A DNA stretch of 64,000 bases from Clostridia bacterium (GCA_017397695.1 JAFQIF010000066.1:1-64000), one strand, 5' to 3'; numbered from the stretch's first letter, positions 1-8,800 are shown. The notes: a model not told the origin generated them from the letters alone. Made by a program: numbers and translations.

Positions 1-1
1 G

Positions 2-1504
2 GCTGATCCCTCCAAGGTGATCAAGGAGAGCTATGTGATCGTCGGCGATGAGCAGGTTGAGGGCTATGCGCGCAGCGAAAAGGTGAGCATGGGCGATCCG
101 GAGCAGTATACTGCGCAGGGTGGTCTTCTGACCTACCGCGGCGGTCCGCTGCGTCAGAATGGCGCGTATGGCACTGTGACTCCGGAAGCCGAGGAGTTGG
201 TTGTGCTGCGCGGCATTCGTACGACCTCTCTGGATGGCAAGTACATGGGCTACGGATATGGCACGCAGCCGCTGATTGTCAAGTGGTATAAGAATATCCG
301 CGAGTTGATGAATATCAACGACGAAGCAAAGGAAACCACTGCGATGAAGGAAGTCATCTATCCTTCCAGCGACGGTCGAATTTACTTTGTCGATCTGGAT
401 ACTCAGACGTATTCCCGCGAGCCGATTTATGTCGGCTATCCGATGCAGGCGACCGCCAGCGTGAACCCGTACGGTTATCCGCTGCTTTACGTCGGTCAGA
501 CGGAAGATACCCTCACCGATTACAAGGGTATCATCGGCATGCGTGTGTACAATCTGATTGACCAGAGCATGGCAGCCTTCATTCCGGGCATGCATGCGCA
601 GGCGTATTCCGAAAATGGCGCGGTGCACACCTCCGCGCTGGTGGAAGCTTCCTCTGATACGCTGATCTATGCCTCTGAAAACGGCACGGTTAACACCGTG
701 GCGATGAATACGGAGTTTGACCTGGAGAATGCCAAGATTACCGTTTCTCCGGAGATGACCTCCTACGCGTACAAGACCAAGCTGAAGAATGCCAAGCAAT
801 ACAGCATCAACTCCAGCGTGGCTGCGTATGGCGATTACCTGTTCTATGGCGACAAGGCCGGTTCTATTCAGTGTGTGGATATGAAGACCATGCAGGCTGT
901 TTGGGCGGTTGACATGGGCGACAGCGTGATCGCGCCGGTTGCTCTTGAAACCGGCGATGACGGCGAGGTCTATCTCTATGCTGGAAACGTGGTCAATCAG
1001 CGTGCCAAGAGCAGCCCGATCAAGCTCGTCAAGATTGATGCACTTACGGGTGATATCCTGTGGGAATGCAAGAGTGATATCAAAGGCAAGTATGCCAGTG
1101 CGCCTGCTAAGGAAGGCATCTTTGCCGGTTTGATGGGCGCGCCGCTGATTGGCGAAGGCGACATCGACGATCTGGTGATCTTCAATGTCAACAACGTTGT
1201 CGATGGTAAGACGAACTATGCCGTCGTCTATGCGCTGGATAAGTTTACCGGCGAAGAGGTTTGGAGCCAGCCGATCGACGTTCAGTCTGTGTCTTCTCCG
1301 ATCGCGCTGTATCAGCCGGATGGCAGAAGCTATCTGGTGATGGGCGATGATAATGGTACGCTGCGCCTGATGGACGGCTATACCGGTTCTACGATGCATA
1401 CCGTCAATCTGGGCAGCCCGATTCAGGCTTCTCCGGCGGCTTATGGCAACAAGATTGTTGTAGGTACTAGGGGCGGCATGATGTATTTCGTGGAGCTCAA
1501 GTAA
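2..1504 (+). CDS. PQQ-like beta-propeller repeat protein, 5' end missing
   Basis: The reading frame is open from base 2, so the gene begins before the window; a GTG at 17 is inside it and is not taken as the start. About 500 residues are visible. Blade-like repeats of the PQQ/outer-membrane-assembly kind are clear in the second half: stretches such as YLFYGDKAGSIQCVDMKT, LVKIDALTGDILWECKS and VYALDKFTGEEVWSQ alternate with short small-residue strands, ending in GNKIVVGTRGGMMYFVELK. Such propellers are usually secreted or membrane-tethered and bind partners or polysaccharide rather than carrying PQQ; no catalytic residues can be named. The N-terminus, where a signal peptide would lie, is not visible. 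A perfect inverted repeat follows the stop, so the gene probably ends its transcript here. Confidence in the fold is good, in any function low. Confidence 0.75.
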   Translation, partial: ADPSKVIKESYVIVGDEQVEGYARSEKVSMGDPEQYTAQGGLLTYRGGPLRQNGAYGTVTPEAEELVVLRGIRTTSLDGKYMGYGYGTQPLIVKWYKNIRELMNINDEAKETTAMKEVIYPSSDGRIYFVDLDTQTYSREPIYVGYPMQATASVNPYGYPLLYVGQTEDTLTDYKGIIGMRVYNLIDQSMAAFIPGMHAQAYSENGAVHTSALVEASSDTLIYASENGTVNTVAMNTEFDLENAKITVSPEMTSYAYKTKLKNAKQYSINSSVAAYGDYLFYGDKAGSIQCVDMKTMQAVWAVDMGDSVIAPVALETGDDGEVYLYAGNVVNQRAKSSPIKLVKIDALTGDILWECKSDIKGKYASAPAKEGIFAGLMGAPLIGEGDIDDLVIFNVNNVVDGKTNYAVVYALDKFTGEEVWSQPIDVQSVSSPIALYQPDGRSYLVMGDDNGTLRLMDGYTGSTMHTVNLGSPIQASPAAYGNKIVVGTRGGMMYFVELK

Positions 1505-1522
1505 TCTTTTCTTTGGACAGCG

Positions 1523-1560
1523 GATGCCGCTGCGGATATCCGCAGCGGTATCTTTGTTTA
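1523..1560 (+). terminator. Intrinsic terminator after the beta-propeller gene
   Basis: A 10-bp perfect inverted repeat (CCGCTGCGGA at 1527-1536, TCCGCAGCGG at 1539-1548), extended by GATG/TATC with a wobble pair, is followed by TATCTTTGTTTATTTG. The very short centre means a few central pairs open as the loop. Confidence 0.7.
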
Positions 1561-1594
1561 TTTGTACGACACAAAACCAATGAGGAGGAGACTG

Positions 1595-3103
1595 ATGTCT
1601 AAGTACGTCATCGCCCTGGATCAGGGCACGACCAGCTCACGCGCCGTCATCTTCAACGAGCAGGCGCAGGTCGTAGCCATGAAGAGCTACGAGTTTGAAC
1701 AGATTTATCCGCAGCCCGGCTGGGTGGAGCATGATCCCGCTGCGATCTTGAATACGCAGGTGGATTCCCTGCGCGAGGTTGTTCGTATCAGCGGTATCCC
1801 GGTGGAGGATATCGCGGCAATCGGTATTACCAATCAGCGTGAAACGACGCTGCTCTGGGATCGTGCGACCGGTCATCCGCTGTACAATGCGATTGTCTGG
1901 CAGTGCCGCCGTACTGCGCCGATCGTCAAGCGCCTGTGCGACGAGGGCCTTGAAGATCATATTCGCAAGGTGACAGGTCTGGTGCCGGATGCGTATTTCT
2001 CCGGTACGAAGATCAATTGGCTGCTGGACAAGCTCGATCTGCATGAGCGTGCTGAGCGCGGAGAAATCTGCTTTGGTACGGTCGATTCCTTCCTCGCGTG
2101 GAACCTGGTTTCCGGTCATCCACATGTAACGGACGCGACGAATGCCAGCCGTACCATGCTCTATGATATTCATAAGAATGACTGGGACGATACGCTGCTC
2201 AAGGCTTTGAATATTCCGCGCGCGATCCTGCCCAAGGTTGTGGATACTTCCGGCGTGATCGGTATGCTGGATATTTCGATTCTTGGCCGCGCGATTCCAG
2301 TGGCTGCGCTTGCCGGCGATCAGCATGCGGCGCTCTTTGGCCAGGGCTGCTTCAAGCCGGGTATGATGAAGAATACCTATGGTACTGGCTGCTTCCTGCT
2401 CATGAACACGGGCGAGCTTCCGGTAACCAGCAAGAGCGGTATGCTCTCTACGATTGCCTGGCGTATCGGCGGCGAGACGACCTACGCGCTGGAGGGCAGC
2501 GTGTTCGTTGGCGGTGCGGTCATTCAGTGGCTGCGCGACGAGATGAAGCTGATTGGGCGTGCGTCCGAAACGGAAATGATCGCCAATTCCGTCAAGGATA
2601 CGGCTGGCGTGTATCTGGTGCCGTCGTTTACGGGCCTTGGCGCGCCCTATTGGGATATGTACAGCCGCGGCACCATCGTAGGTCTGACCCGTGGTGCGGG
2701 CCGTGCGCATATTGTGCGTGCTGCGCTGGAGGCGATTGCCTATCAGTCTGCCGATCTGGTGGGCGCGATGTCTACGGATTGCGGACGCAAACCGCGTGAG
2801 CTGCGAGTGGATGGCGGCGCGAGTGCGAATCAGTTCCTCATGCAGTTCCAATCCGATATTCTGGGCTGCGATGTGATCCGTCCTGCCGTCATCGAGACGA
2901 CTGCCCTGGGTGCTGCGCTGCTGGCTGGTCTGGCTGTGGGCGTGTGGGCGGATATGGATGAGCTCAGCCGCATCTGGAAGATGGATCTGAGTTTGACGCC
3001 GCTGATGAATGAGCAGCAGCGTGCCAAGCTGCTGCGCGGCTGGCATAAGGCCGTGAGCCGCAGCATGAATTGGATCATGCTGGAAGACGGTCAGGAAGTG
3101 TAA
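1595..3103 (+). CDS. glpK: Glycerol kinase
   Basis: ATP-dependent phosphorylation of glycerol to glycerol-3-phosphate, in the cytoplasm. The ATG at 1595 is chosen because GAGGAGGAG lies just upstream and the product then begins MSKYVIALDQGTTSSRAVIF, the standard FGGY-kinase N-terminus; a TTG at 1562 is in frame but has no ribosome site. The 502-residue length is normal. ITNQRETTLLWDR, NAIVWQCRRT, the GDQHAALFGQG phosphate loop, NTYGTGCF and the C-terminal VDGGASANQFLMQFQSDIL are all present. The activation-loop histidine that HPr phosphorylates in lactic acid bacteria appears absent: the residues before GRAIPVAALAGDQ read LDISIL. No glpF or glpD lies alongside, so it seems to be a single-gene unit between two terminators. 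Confidence 0.97.
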   Translation: MSKYVIALDQGTTSSRAVIFNEQAQVVAMKSYEFEQIYPQPGWVEHDPAAILNTQVDSLREVVRISGIPVEDIAAIGITNQRETTLLWDRATGHPLYNAIVWQCRRTAPIVKRLCDEGLEDHIRKVTGLVPDAYFSGTKINWLLDKLDLHERAERGEICFGTVDSFLAWNLVSGHPHVTDATNASRTMLYDIHKNDWDDTLLKALNIPRAILPKVVDTSGVIGMLDISILGRAIPVAALAGDQHAALFGQGCFKPGMMKNTYGTGCFLLMNTGELPVTSKSGMLSTIAWRIGGETTYALEGSVFVGGAVIQWLRDEMKLIGRASETEMIANSVKDTAGVYLVPSFTGLGAPYWDMYSRGTIVGLTRGAGRAHIVRAALEAIAYQSADLVGAMSTDCGRKPRELRVDGGASANQFLMQFQSDILGCDVIRPAVIETTALGAALLAGLAVGVWADMDELSRIWKMDLSLTPLMNEQQRAKLLRGWHKAVSRSMNWIMLEDGQEV

Positions 3104-3119
3104 CATGGTATAAGCGATT

Positions 3120-3151
3120 CGGGCAGCTTCACTGGAGAGGCTGCCCGTTTT
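3120..3151 (+). terminator. Intrinsic terminator after glpK
   Basis: CGGGCAGC (3120-3127) pairs with GCTGCCCG (3140-3147) around a 12-nt loop, followed by TTTTCC. It starts 17 bases past the glpK stop. Confidence 0.8.
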
Positions 3152-3278
3152 CCTGCATCTGGACGCAGAATCTGCCGAAACGTGGCAATAATGCAAGGAT
3201 ATAGAGGAAAAGGTGAAAATTATTCGCGGTGATCCTGCAAATTGTTCAAGTTTTCGTCAGAATCAGACGGCATAATAC

Positions 3279-3307
3279 TTGACAGCGTGTAGGGTTGAGG
3301 ATAAAAT
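3279..3307 (+). promoter_or_regulatory. Sigma-A promoter for ilvE
   Basis: TTGACA (3279-3284), 17-bp spacer, TAAAAT (3302-3307). The leader to the ilvE start is about 70 nt and contains no T-box-like structure that I can see. Confidence 0.75.
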
Positions 3308-3380
3308 AGTACTACTACGATTTGAGGCGATTTGCCCCGAAGTTCGTCGAATCATCCGAACTTTGATGGAGGAAATAACC

Positions 3381-4451
3381 ATGTATGACATTCCTGTGAC
3401 GCTGACAAGCAACCCCAAGCAGAAGCCTGCTGATGAAAGCAAGCTGGGCTTCGGCAAGATTTTTACTGATCATATGTTCATTATGGACTATGAAGTGGGC
3501 CGCGGTTGGTATGATGCCCGTGTTGTCCCGTATGGTCCGTTTATCATGGATCCCGCGTGCACCGTGCTGCACTATGCGCAGGAGATTTTTGAGGGCATGA
3601 AGTGCTACCGCCGCAAGGATGGAGGTCTTCAGCTTTTCCGTCCGCGCGATAACTTTGAGCGCATGAATCGCTCTGCTGCGCGTATGGGCATGCCCGATAT
3701 CGATGTGGAGCAGGCATTGGCCGGTCTCATTCAGCTGATCAAGACGGATGCAGATTGGGTTCCGTCCGCTCCGGGTACTTCGCTCTATATCCGCCCGACG
3801 ATGATCGCTACCGACGTGATGCTGGGCGTACACGCATCCCATACGTACCGCTTCTATATCATCTGCTCTCCGGTCGGTGCGTATTACCCGAAGGGCCTTG
3901 CTCCGGTAGGCATCTATGTGGAGCCGGAACTGGTGCGCGCGGTCAAGGGCGGAGTCGGCTTTACCAAGACCGGCGGGAATTACGCAGCATCCATTCTTGC
4001 CGGTGAGCTGGCCAAGCAGAAGGGCTTCGAGCAGGTGCTCTGGCTGGATGGTAAGGAGAATAAGTACATCGAGGAAGTTGGCGCGATGAACATGTTCTTC
4101 AAGTTCAAGGACGTGCTGGTGACTCCTCCGCTGCTGGGTTCCATCCTCGGCGGCATTACGCGTGATTCCATCATCAAGCTGGCCAGGAACATGGGCATTG
4201 AGGTGCAGGAGCGCCGTCTGACGGTTCAGGACGTTTTCGATGCAGCTGAGAATGGCGAGCTGGAGGAAGCCTTTGGCTCCGGTACCGCTGCAGTTGTCTC
4301 TCCGGTGGGCCGTCTCGCTTGGAATGACAGGGAGATCACCATCTCCGGCGGTCAGATTGGTACGCATACGCAGAAATTCTACGATACGCTGACCGGTATT
4401 CAGCTGGGCGAGGTCGAAGATCCGTTTGGCTGGGTGCTGAAAATCGACTGA
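3381..4451 (+). CDS. ilvE: Branched-chain amino acid aminotransferase
   Basis: PLP-dependent transfer of the amino group between glutamate and the keto acids of leucine, isoleucine and valine. The ATG at 3381 (ribosome site GGAGG at 3368-3372) gives a 356-residue protein starting MYDIPVTLTSNPKQKP, typical of the larger, eukaryote-like BCAT class. Diagnostic pieces: YEVGRGWYDARVVPYGP, AQEIFEGMKCYRRKDG, LYIRPTMIATD, the PLP lysine in GFTKTGGNYAAS, WLDGKENKYIEEVGAMNMFF and the GSGTAAVVSPVG phosphate-binding turn. It stands alone with its own promoter and terminator; no other branched-chain biosynthesis genes are nearby, so it may serve breakdown as well as synthesis. Confidence 0.96.
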   Translation: MYDIPVTLTSNPKQKPADESKLGFGKIFTDHMFIMDYEVGRGWYDARVVPYGPFIMDPACTVLHYAQEIFEGMKCYRRKDGGLQLFRPRDNFERMNRSAARMGMPDIDVEQALAGLIQLIKTDADWVPSAPGTSLYIRPTMIATDVMLGVHASHTYRFYIICSPVGAYYPKGLAPVGIYVEPELVRAVKGGVGFTKTGGNYAASILAGELAKQKGFEQVLWLDGKENKYIEEVGAMNMFFKFKDVLVTPPLLGSILGGITRDSIIKLARNMGIEVQERRLTVQDVFDAAENGELEEAFGSGTAAVVSPVGRLAWNDREITISGGQIGTHTQKFYDTLTGIQLGEVEDPFGWVLKID

Positions 4452-4490
4452 TTACTACATGAACGATTGATCTTCCAAAGATAAACGCAT

Positions 4491-4529
4491 GCAAATGGCA
4501 CCCATGTTCGCACGGGTGCCATTGCTTTG
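4491..4529 (+). terminator. Intrinsic terminator after ilvE
   Basis: GCAAATGGCACCC (4491-4503) pairs with GGGTGCCATTGC (4514-4525) with one bulged A, loop of 10 nt, followed by a short TTTGC. The T tract is weak but the stem is strong. Confidence 0.6.
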
Positions 4530-4567
4530 CGATAAAGCCTAAATCGCATGCCGGGAGGATCAAACAC

Positions 4568-5605
4568 ATGTTCAGGCAGGAAGAGGTATTTATCGGCGGC
4601 TGGCAGGAAAAGACGATTGAGGTCATGCGGCGCCGTCGTTTTGAAACACAGGCAGCGCAGTTGCCACCGCTTGGCGCAGGGCGGCTTGCTTTACTCACGC
4701 CGACTGCATTTGAGCGGAAAATCGAACAAAGCTGGCAGGATATTGCGCGCAAGCCCATGCGTGCTCAGCAGCTGGGCGAAATATGGAAAAGCGTACTGGG
4801 TAGCATCAATGAGCAGGCAGATTGCCTATCGCACGAGGAACATGAGTTGGTAGAGCGCGCGCTGATCCTGGGTGGAAGCGCACAGTTGGAGGATCTGCAG
4901 GAACTGGAGGCCGCCAGAGCGCTTTCTCTGCGGCTATGGGCCAGCGTGGGGCTTGTATCCGGAAAACCCTATGTGGAGCTGGAGACGCCCATTCTGGAGC
5001 CTGCAGCGCGTGCATTTGCGCGCAGTGAGCATGAACAGATGCGCAGAAACCTGGAGGAATTCAATGCCTGCCTGACGGGAACGCTCTATCGCATCGGCAT
5101 GATAGACGATCGCCAGCCGCAGCAGATGCTTCTGCGCGAGGTGTTATGCGGTCGGGAAGATAGTGAGCTCTATATACAGCTGGCGCGCCGCTATCTTTGG
5201 GCCAGCTATGATTGTGTGGATTACAGCGGCGGTGTAATGCTCGTGCACAGCGCGCTTGCAGACCCATATCATCTGATTGCGGCGGGCAGAAGAAAGCAGG
5301 GAATGCTGCTTCAGCGCACATCCGGAGGAGAAGCACGACTGGACATCCTGCCGGAGGAGATCCCGCTTCAGCAGGATCTGGAGCGCGCAATCCGAGGTGT
5401 GCTGCGCGATGCGTACAGGGCGGAGGAAGTGGCACGAAATCTGCGTTTTTTGTGTAAGCAGGGCGCGCCTCTTTCGGCCATGGAAGATGTGCTGCAGAGT
5501 ACGCTGATCGTTTATGTAAATGGAAGCATGCGCAGCGCGCTGAGCAATATGTATTATTGCATGCCGAAATGGGTGGAATGCACGGAGCGTACAGCGCTTC
5601 AGTAA
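4568..5605 (+). CDS. Hypothetical protein, 345 aa
   Basis: I do not recognise this family. The ATG at 4568 has a good ribosome site (GGGAGGA at 4553-4559). The protein is soluble: no signal peptide or membrane segment. It is rich in Leu, Glu, Arg and Ala with long helical runs (for example ELVERALILGG, DLQELEAARALSLRLW, LARRYLWASYDCV) and ends with two cysteines in YYCMPKWVECTERTALQ. Base composition and codon use match the neighbours. It lies 21 bases before an RluA-type pseudouridine synthase gene and after the ilvE terminator, so it is probably the first gene of the 4.5-8.7 kb cluster. A role cannot be given from sequence alone. Confidence 0.75.
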   Translation: MFRQEEVFIGGWQEKTIEVMRRRRFETQAAQLPPLGAGRLALLTPTAFERKIEQSWQDIARKPMRAQQLGEIWKSVLGSINEQADCLSHEEHELVERALILGGSAQLEDLQELEAARALSLRLWASVGLVSGKPYVELETPILEPAARAFARSEHEQMRRNLEEFNACLTGTLYRIGMIDDRQPQQMLLREVLCGREDSELYIQLARRYLWASYDCVDYSGGVMLVHSALADPYHLIAAGRRKQGMLLQRTSGGEARLDILPEEIPLQQDLERAIRGVLRDAYRAEEVARNLRFLCKQGAPLSAMEDVLQSTLIVYVNGSMRSALSNMYYCMPKWVECTERTALQ

Positions 5606-5626
5606 GGACGAAATGAGGGAAACACC

Positions 5627-6517
5627 ATGCAGATGATCATCCCGGCGGAAAAAGACGGCCTGATGCTCTCACAGCTGCTGATCCAGATGGCGGGCGATGT
5701 GCCGCTCTGGGCGGTCAGAGAGGCCATAAAAAAGCGCGATGTGCGCATTGACGGCGTGCGCATCAGCGGCGATGTCCGTGTGCATGCCGGTCAGGAAGTC
5801 CGCGTCTTCTGGCCGAAGTCAGTCGTGGCTGGCAAGGGGCAGGAAAAGGCGCTGCCACTACCGGAGGTCGTCTTCGAGGATGATCATGTACTGCTCATCA
5901 ATAAGCCGCAGGGACTGCAGAGCCAAAACGAAGATCAGCCGCTTGCCGGCGACAGCGCGCTTACGCGCGTGCTGCATTATCTAGAATTGGCCGGAAAAGA
6001 AACCGACCATGTCCATCTTTGCCATAGGCTGGATGTGCAGACCGGCGGTTTGCTTCTGTTTGCTAAGGATGATGCTGCGTTTGAATCGGCGATGCAGGCG
6101 TTTTCCGAGAGAACCTTTCAGAAATTTTATACCTGCCGCGTAAAGGGATGCCCCGCAAAGAAGCAGGCTGTGATGAGAGCCTGGCTGCGCAAAGATGCGC
6201 AGATTTCTCGTGTATCCGTCACGGATTATCCTGCGCGCGGCGCGATGGAGATTGAAACCGGCTACAGGGTTATCTCTGCGCAGAGCAATGCGCTGCTGGA
6301 GGTTGAACTGATTACCGGCAGAACGCATCAGATCCGCGCGCATCTTGCGCACATCGGCCATCCGATTCTGGGCGATGATAAGTATGGCGACCGTATGCTC
6401 AATCGCCAGATGGGGATCAAGCGCCAGCAGCTCTGGGCAACGCGTTTGGTATTTCAGGCAGAAGGGGCGCTTGCTTACCTGAATGGACGTACGTTTACTG
6501 TTGATTGCCCGTTTTAA
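5627..6517 (+). CDS. RluA-family RNA pseudouridine synthase
   Basis: Isomerises uridine to pseudouridine in rRNA or tRNA. An N-terminal S4-like RNA-binding region (about residues 10-65, with VREAIKKRDVRIDGVRI and VHAGQEVRVFW) precedes the catalytic domain. The catalytic aspartate is in HRLDVQTGGLLLFAK (about residue 128), and the typical ELITGRTHQIRAHLAHIGHPILGDDKYG block follows in two pieces. At 296 aa the length is normal. The start follows GAGGGA; a second ATG two codons on is also possible. The target base cannot be deduced; family members include RluC, RluD and several broad Firmicute paralogues. Confidence 0.93.
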   Translation: MQMIIPAEKDGLMLSQLLIQMAGDVPLWAVREAIKKRDVRIDGVRISGDVRVHAGQEVRVFWPKSVVAGKGQEKALPLPEVVFEDDHVLLINKPQGLQSQNEDQPLAGDSALTRVLHYLELAGKETDHVHLCHRLDVQTGGLLLFAKDDAAFESAMQAFSERTFQKFYTCRVKGCPAKKQAVMRAWLRKDAQISRVSVTDYPARGAMEIETGYRVISAQSNALLEVELITGRTHQIRAHLAHIGHPILGDDKYGDRMLNRQMGIKRQQLWATRLVFQAEGALAYLNGRTFTVDCPF

Positions 6518-6540
6518 TCTGGATACAAAGGAGCATATAT

Positions 6541-7383
6541 ATGGAGCGAGTTCGTCTGATTGCGCTAGACATGGACGGTACGCTGCTTTTGAGCGATCAT
6601 CATACCGTACCGCAGGAGAATATCGACGCGATCCGTCGCGCAGACAGCATGGGTATCCGCGTTGCAATCAGCACAGGCCGCATGGTAGAGGATGCCAGCG
6701 ATTTCATCCGCCGGTATGATCTGCCCTGTATGATTGTCGCAGCCAATGGTGCGCGTGCATGCACGGGGCCGATGCCGGGCGGCGAGTGGATTTATCGCTG
6801 TAATCTGGCGCCGAAGGACGCGCATGCTGCGCTGGATGTGCTTGCTCCTTCCGGCCTTGCAGTCCATGGCTTTGAGGATGGCATAGTCAATACCGTAGAC
6901 AACGGATCGGGTAAGAAGTATCATCTGGTTTACCGCGGCCTGATTGAGGATCGCTATGGCGAGACAGAGATTCGTGCTGCAGCTGAACGCGGCATCATGA
7001 AGCTCTTTGCTGTGGGCGATGGCTTTGCAGGCGATGTCTATGACCCGCGCGTAGCGCCCAACCGTGAGCGTATCATGGCTGAGCTGCCGCATCTTCAGAT
7101 CACCAGTTCCGCGCCGGGCAATATTGAGATCATTGCGCCGCAGGCAGGAAAGGGTGTGGCGCTTGCACATGTGGCGGCATATCTGGGCATCACACGTGAA
7201 AATGTGATGGCCGTTGGTGATGCGGGTAACGATCTAAGTATGCTGGAATATGCGTATCACAGCGTGGCAATGGGCAACGCAACACCTGAGGTGCTTTCCT
7301 GCTGCCGTTATGCGACGGCGAGTAATGACGAATGCGGCGTGGCGCGTATTATCGAGCGCGTGATTGCTGCACAGGAGAAATGA
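6541..7383 (+). CDS. Cof-type HAD-IIB phosphatase
   Basis: Haloacid-dehalogenase-superfamily phosphohydrolase of the Cof/YidA type, probably acting on sugar phosphates or similar small phosphates. The ATG at 6541, after AAAGGAG, gives a 280-aa protein. Motif I is LIALDMDGTLLLSD (nucleophile Asp plus general-acid Asp), motif II is AISTGRM, and motif III/IV is the GKGVALAHVAAYLG lysine followed by VMAVGDAGNDLSML. The C2-type cap lies between, about residues 85-185. The next gene starts one base after its stop. Substrate unknown. Confidence 0.93.
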   Translation: MERVRLIALDMDGTLLLSDHHTVPQENIDAIRRADSMGIRVAISTGRMVEDASDFIRRYDLPCMIVAANGARACTGPMPGGEWIYRCNLAPKDAHAALDVLAPSGLAVHGFEDGIVNTVDNGSGKKYHLVYRGLIEDRYGETEIRAAAERGIMKLFAVGDGFAGDVYDPRVAPNRERIMAELPHLQITSSAPGNIEIIAPQAGKGVALAHVAAYLGITRENVMAVGDAGNDLSMLEYAYHSVAMGNATPEVLSCCRYATASNDECGVARIIERVIAAQEK

Positions 7384-7384
7384 G

Positions 7385-8512
7385 ATGACTGAGATGACGA
7401 AGGTTGCGCTGAAAGCATGTCCTGCTTATGATGACGAGGCTGTGCAGGCTGCGATCGACGACATCTTTGCGCTTTGCGGAGGGATCGGATCCATTGTTAA
7501 GCCGGGGCAGCGCGTGCTCGTTAAGCTCAATTTACTCATGAAGCGCAGCCCTGAGCAGGCGACGACGACGCATCCTGCTGTGGCGAAGGCTATCGTGTGC
7601 GCAGTACAGCGTGCGGGTGCAGCGGCGATTCTGGCGGATAGTCCCGGCGGCCCATATACGCGCGGCCATCTGTCTGCGGTGTACGAAGCCTGCGGTATCA
7701 AGGCTGTGGCTCAGGAAACAGGATGCGTGCTCAATGACAATTTCTCAGTAACCACGCGTTATTTTGAAGTAGGAAAAGCTGCAAGAAAGCTCGATCTGAT
7801 CGGCGTACTTGATCATGTTGATGCGGTGATTACTGTGGGTAAGCTCAAAACCCATGGACTGACGACGATGACCGGCTGCGTGAAGAATCTCTATGGCATG
7901 GTACCGGGCACGACCAAGGTAGAGTACCATGCGCGCTATCAGGATGTATCGCTGTTTTCCAATATGCTGCTGGATATTGCCGAGGCGGTGAAGCCCTGCT
8001 TCGCTATTCTGGATGCAATCGAAGGCATGGAAGGCGAGGGACCTTCCGGCGGCAGGCCGAGGATGATCGGTGCATTGCTGGGCGGAATAAACGCGAATGC
8101 GGTAGATGCTGTTGGCGCAAAGCTCATTGGGCTGGTACCTCGTCAGGTTACAACGCTGGAAGCTGCAATGAAGCGTGGAATACTCCCTTCTTATGAAATC
8201 GTCGGCGATGCAATCGAACCGATGATTATCCAGGATTTTGATGTACCCATGGGGCTTAGGCGGGGCAGTTGGGTGCGTATGATGAACGCGCTGCCGCAGG
8301 GGCTGCGCCCCAGGCCGGTATTTATGCACAGGAAATGCGATGGCTGCGCCACATGTGTGCGCGCCTGTCCGGCGAGTGCGATCGTCATGGATGGAAAACG
8401 AAAACCTCATGTGGACGTAAGAAAGTGTATTCGCTGCTACTGCTGCCAGGAGCTGTGCCCGAAAAACGATGTGGAGGTCAGGCGCAATCCGATATTTTCT
8501 CTGCTGAAATGA
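7385..8512 (+). CDS. DUF362 protein with two C-terminal 4Fe-4S clusters
   Basis: The ATG at 7385 starts one base after the preceding stop, so the two genes are co-translated. Residues about 35-260 form the DUF362 domain (RVLVKLNLLMKRSPEQATTTHP, AILADSPGGPYTRG, KLKTHGLTTMTGCVKNLYGMVPG). The last 70 residues are a bacterial ferredoxin domain with CDGCATCVRACPASAI and CIRCYCCQELCPKNDV, enough cysteines for two 4Fe-4S clusters. Members of this family are common in anaerobes; the reaction is not established, though a redox role is likely from the clusters. It is 375 aa, with no signal peptide. Confidence 0.92.
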   Translation: MTEMTKVALKACPAYDDEAVQAAIDDIFALCGGIGSIVKPGQRVLVKLNLLMKRSPEQATTTHPAVAKAIVCAVQRAGAAAILADSPGGPYTRGHLSAVYEACGIKAVAQETGCVLNDNFSVTTRYFEVGKAARKLDLIGVLDHVDAVITVGKLKTHGLTTMTGCVKNLYGMVPGTTKVEYHARYQDVSLFSNMLLDIAEAVKPCFAILDAIEGMEGEGPSGGRPRMIGALLGGINANAVDAVGAKLIGLVPRQVTTLEAAMKRGILPSYEIVGDAIEPMIIQDFDVPMGLRRGSWVRMMNALPQGLRPRPVFMHRKCDGCATCVRACPASAIVMDGKRKPHVDVRKCIRCYCCQELCPKNDVEVRRNPIFSLLK

Positions 8513-8522
8513 GGATGCTGCG

Positions 8523-8732
8523 ATGAAAAGAAGATACACGCAGGAAGAGGTCGAGCGTCGGATGATATGGAACCTCTATACCAACCCGGACGATCTGAAC
8601 ATCTTTGTCCGAAAGCGGGGCAGGCGATGCGCATGGACGATGAACATGGGCAATAAGTGGGCCTGGGTGTTTATCGGTGCGGTGCTTTTGATTGTCTTGC
8701 TGATCAATACCGCGCTGCAATATGCAGCTTGA
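8523..8732 (+). CDS. Small single-span membrane protein, DUF5808-like
   Basis: A 69-aa protein beginning MKRRYTQEEVERRMIWNLY. The middle, NLYTNPDDLNIFVRKR...WTMNMGNKWAW, resembles the short DUF5808 pattern (Asn-Pro-Asp-Asp...Phe-Val-x-Lys-Arg...Trp-Thr-x-Asn); this match is from memory and moderate. Residues about 47-64 (WVFIGAVLLIVLLINTAL) form one membrane segment. It starts 10 bases after the DUF362 gene, whose last codons carry the upstream sequence GAGGATGCTGCG, so translation may be coupled. Function unknown. Confidence 0.7.
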   Translation: MKRRYTQEEVERRMIWNLYTNPDDLNIFVRKRGRRCAWTMNMGNKWAWVFIGAVLLIVLLINTALQYAA

Positions 8733-8747
8733 GAAAACTTGAAACAA

Positions 8748-8785
8748 AAAAGCCAAGACGCTTATCTCGCGTCTTGGCTTTTGCC
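8748..8785. terminator. Bidirectional terminator between convergent genes
   Basis: A perfect 12-bp stem, AAGCCAAGACGC (8750-8761) with GCGTCTTGGCTT (8769-8780), is flanked by an A run on the left and TTTT on the right, so it can stop transcripts from both the DUF5808-like gene (+) and the methionine sulfoxide reductase gene (-). Confidence 0.9.
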
Positions 8786-8800
8786 GTACATAAGGAAAAA

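Noticed and set aside
1637..3196. 519-codon open frame on the minus strand
   Set aside because: It is antisense to glpK, whose protein is a full glycerol kinase; the shadow is His/Arg/Ala-rich with no family motif and no ribosome site.
3104..3380. T-box or other riboswitch before ilvE
   Set aside because: The promoter at 3279-3307 leaves a leader of only about 70 nt with no specifier stem or T-box bulge.
8748..8785. Member of the repeat family
   Set aside because: It is a simple perfect stem with A and T runs, without the CGCGAAGCGG core; a bidirectional terminator fits better.
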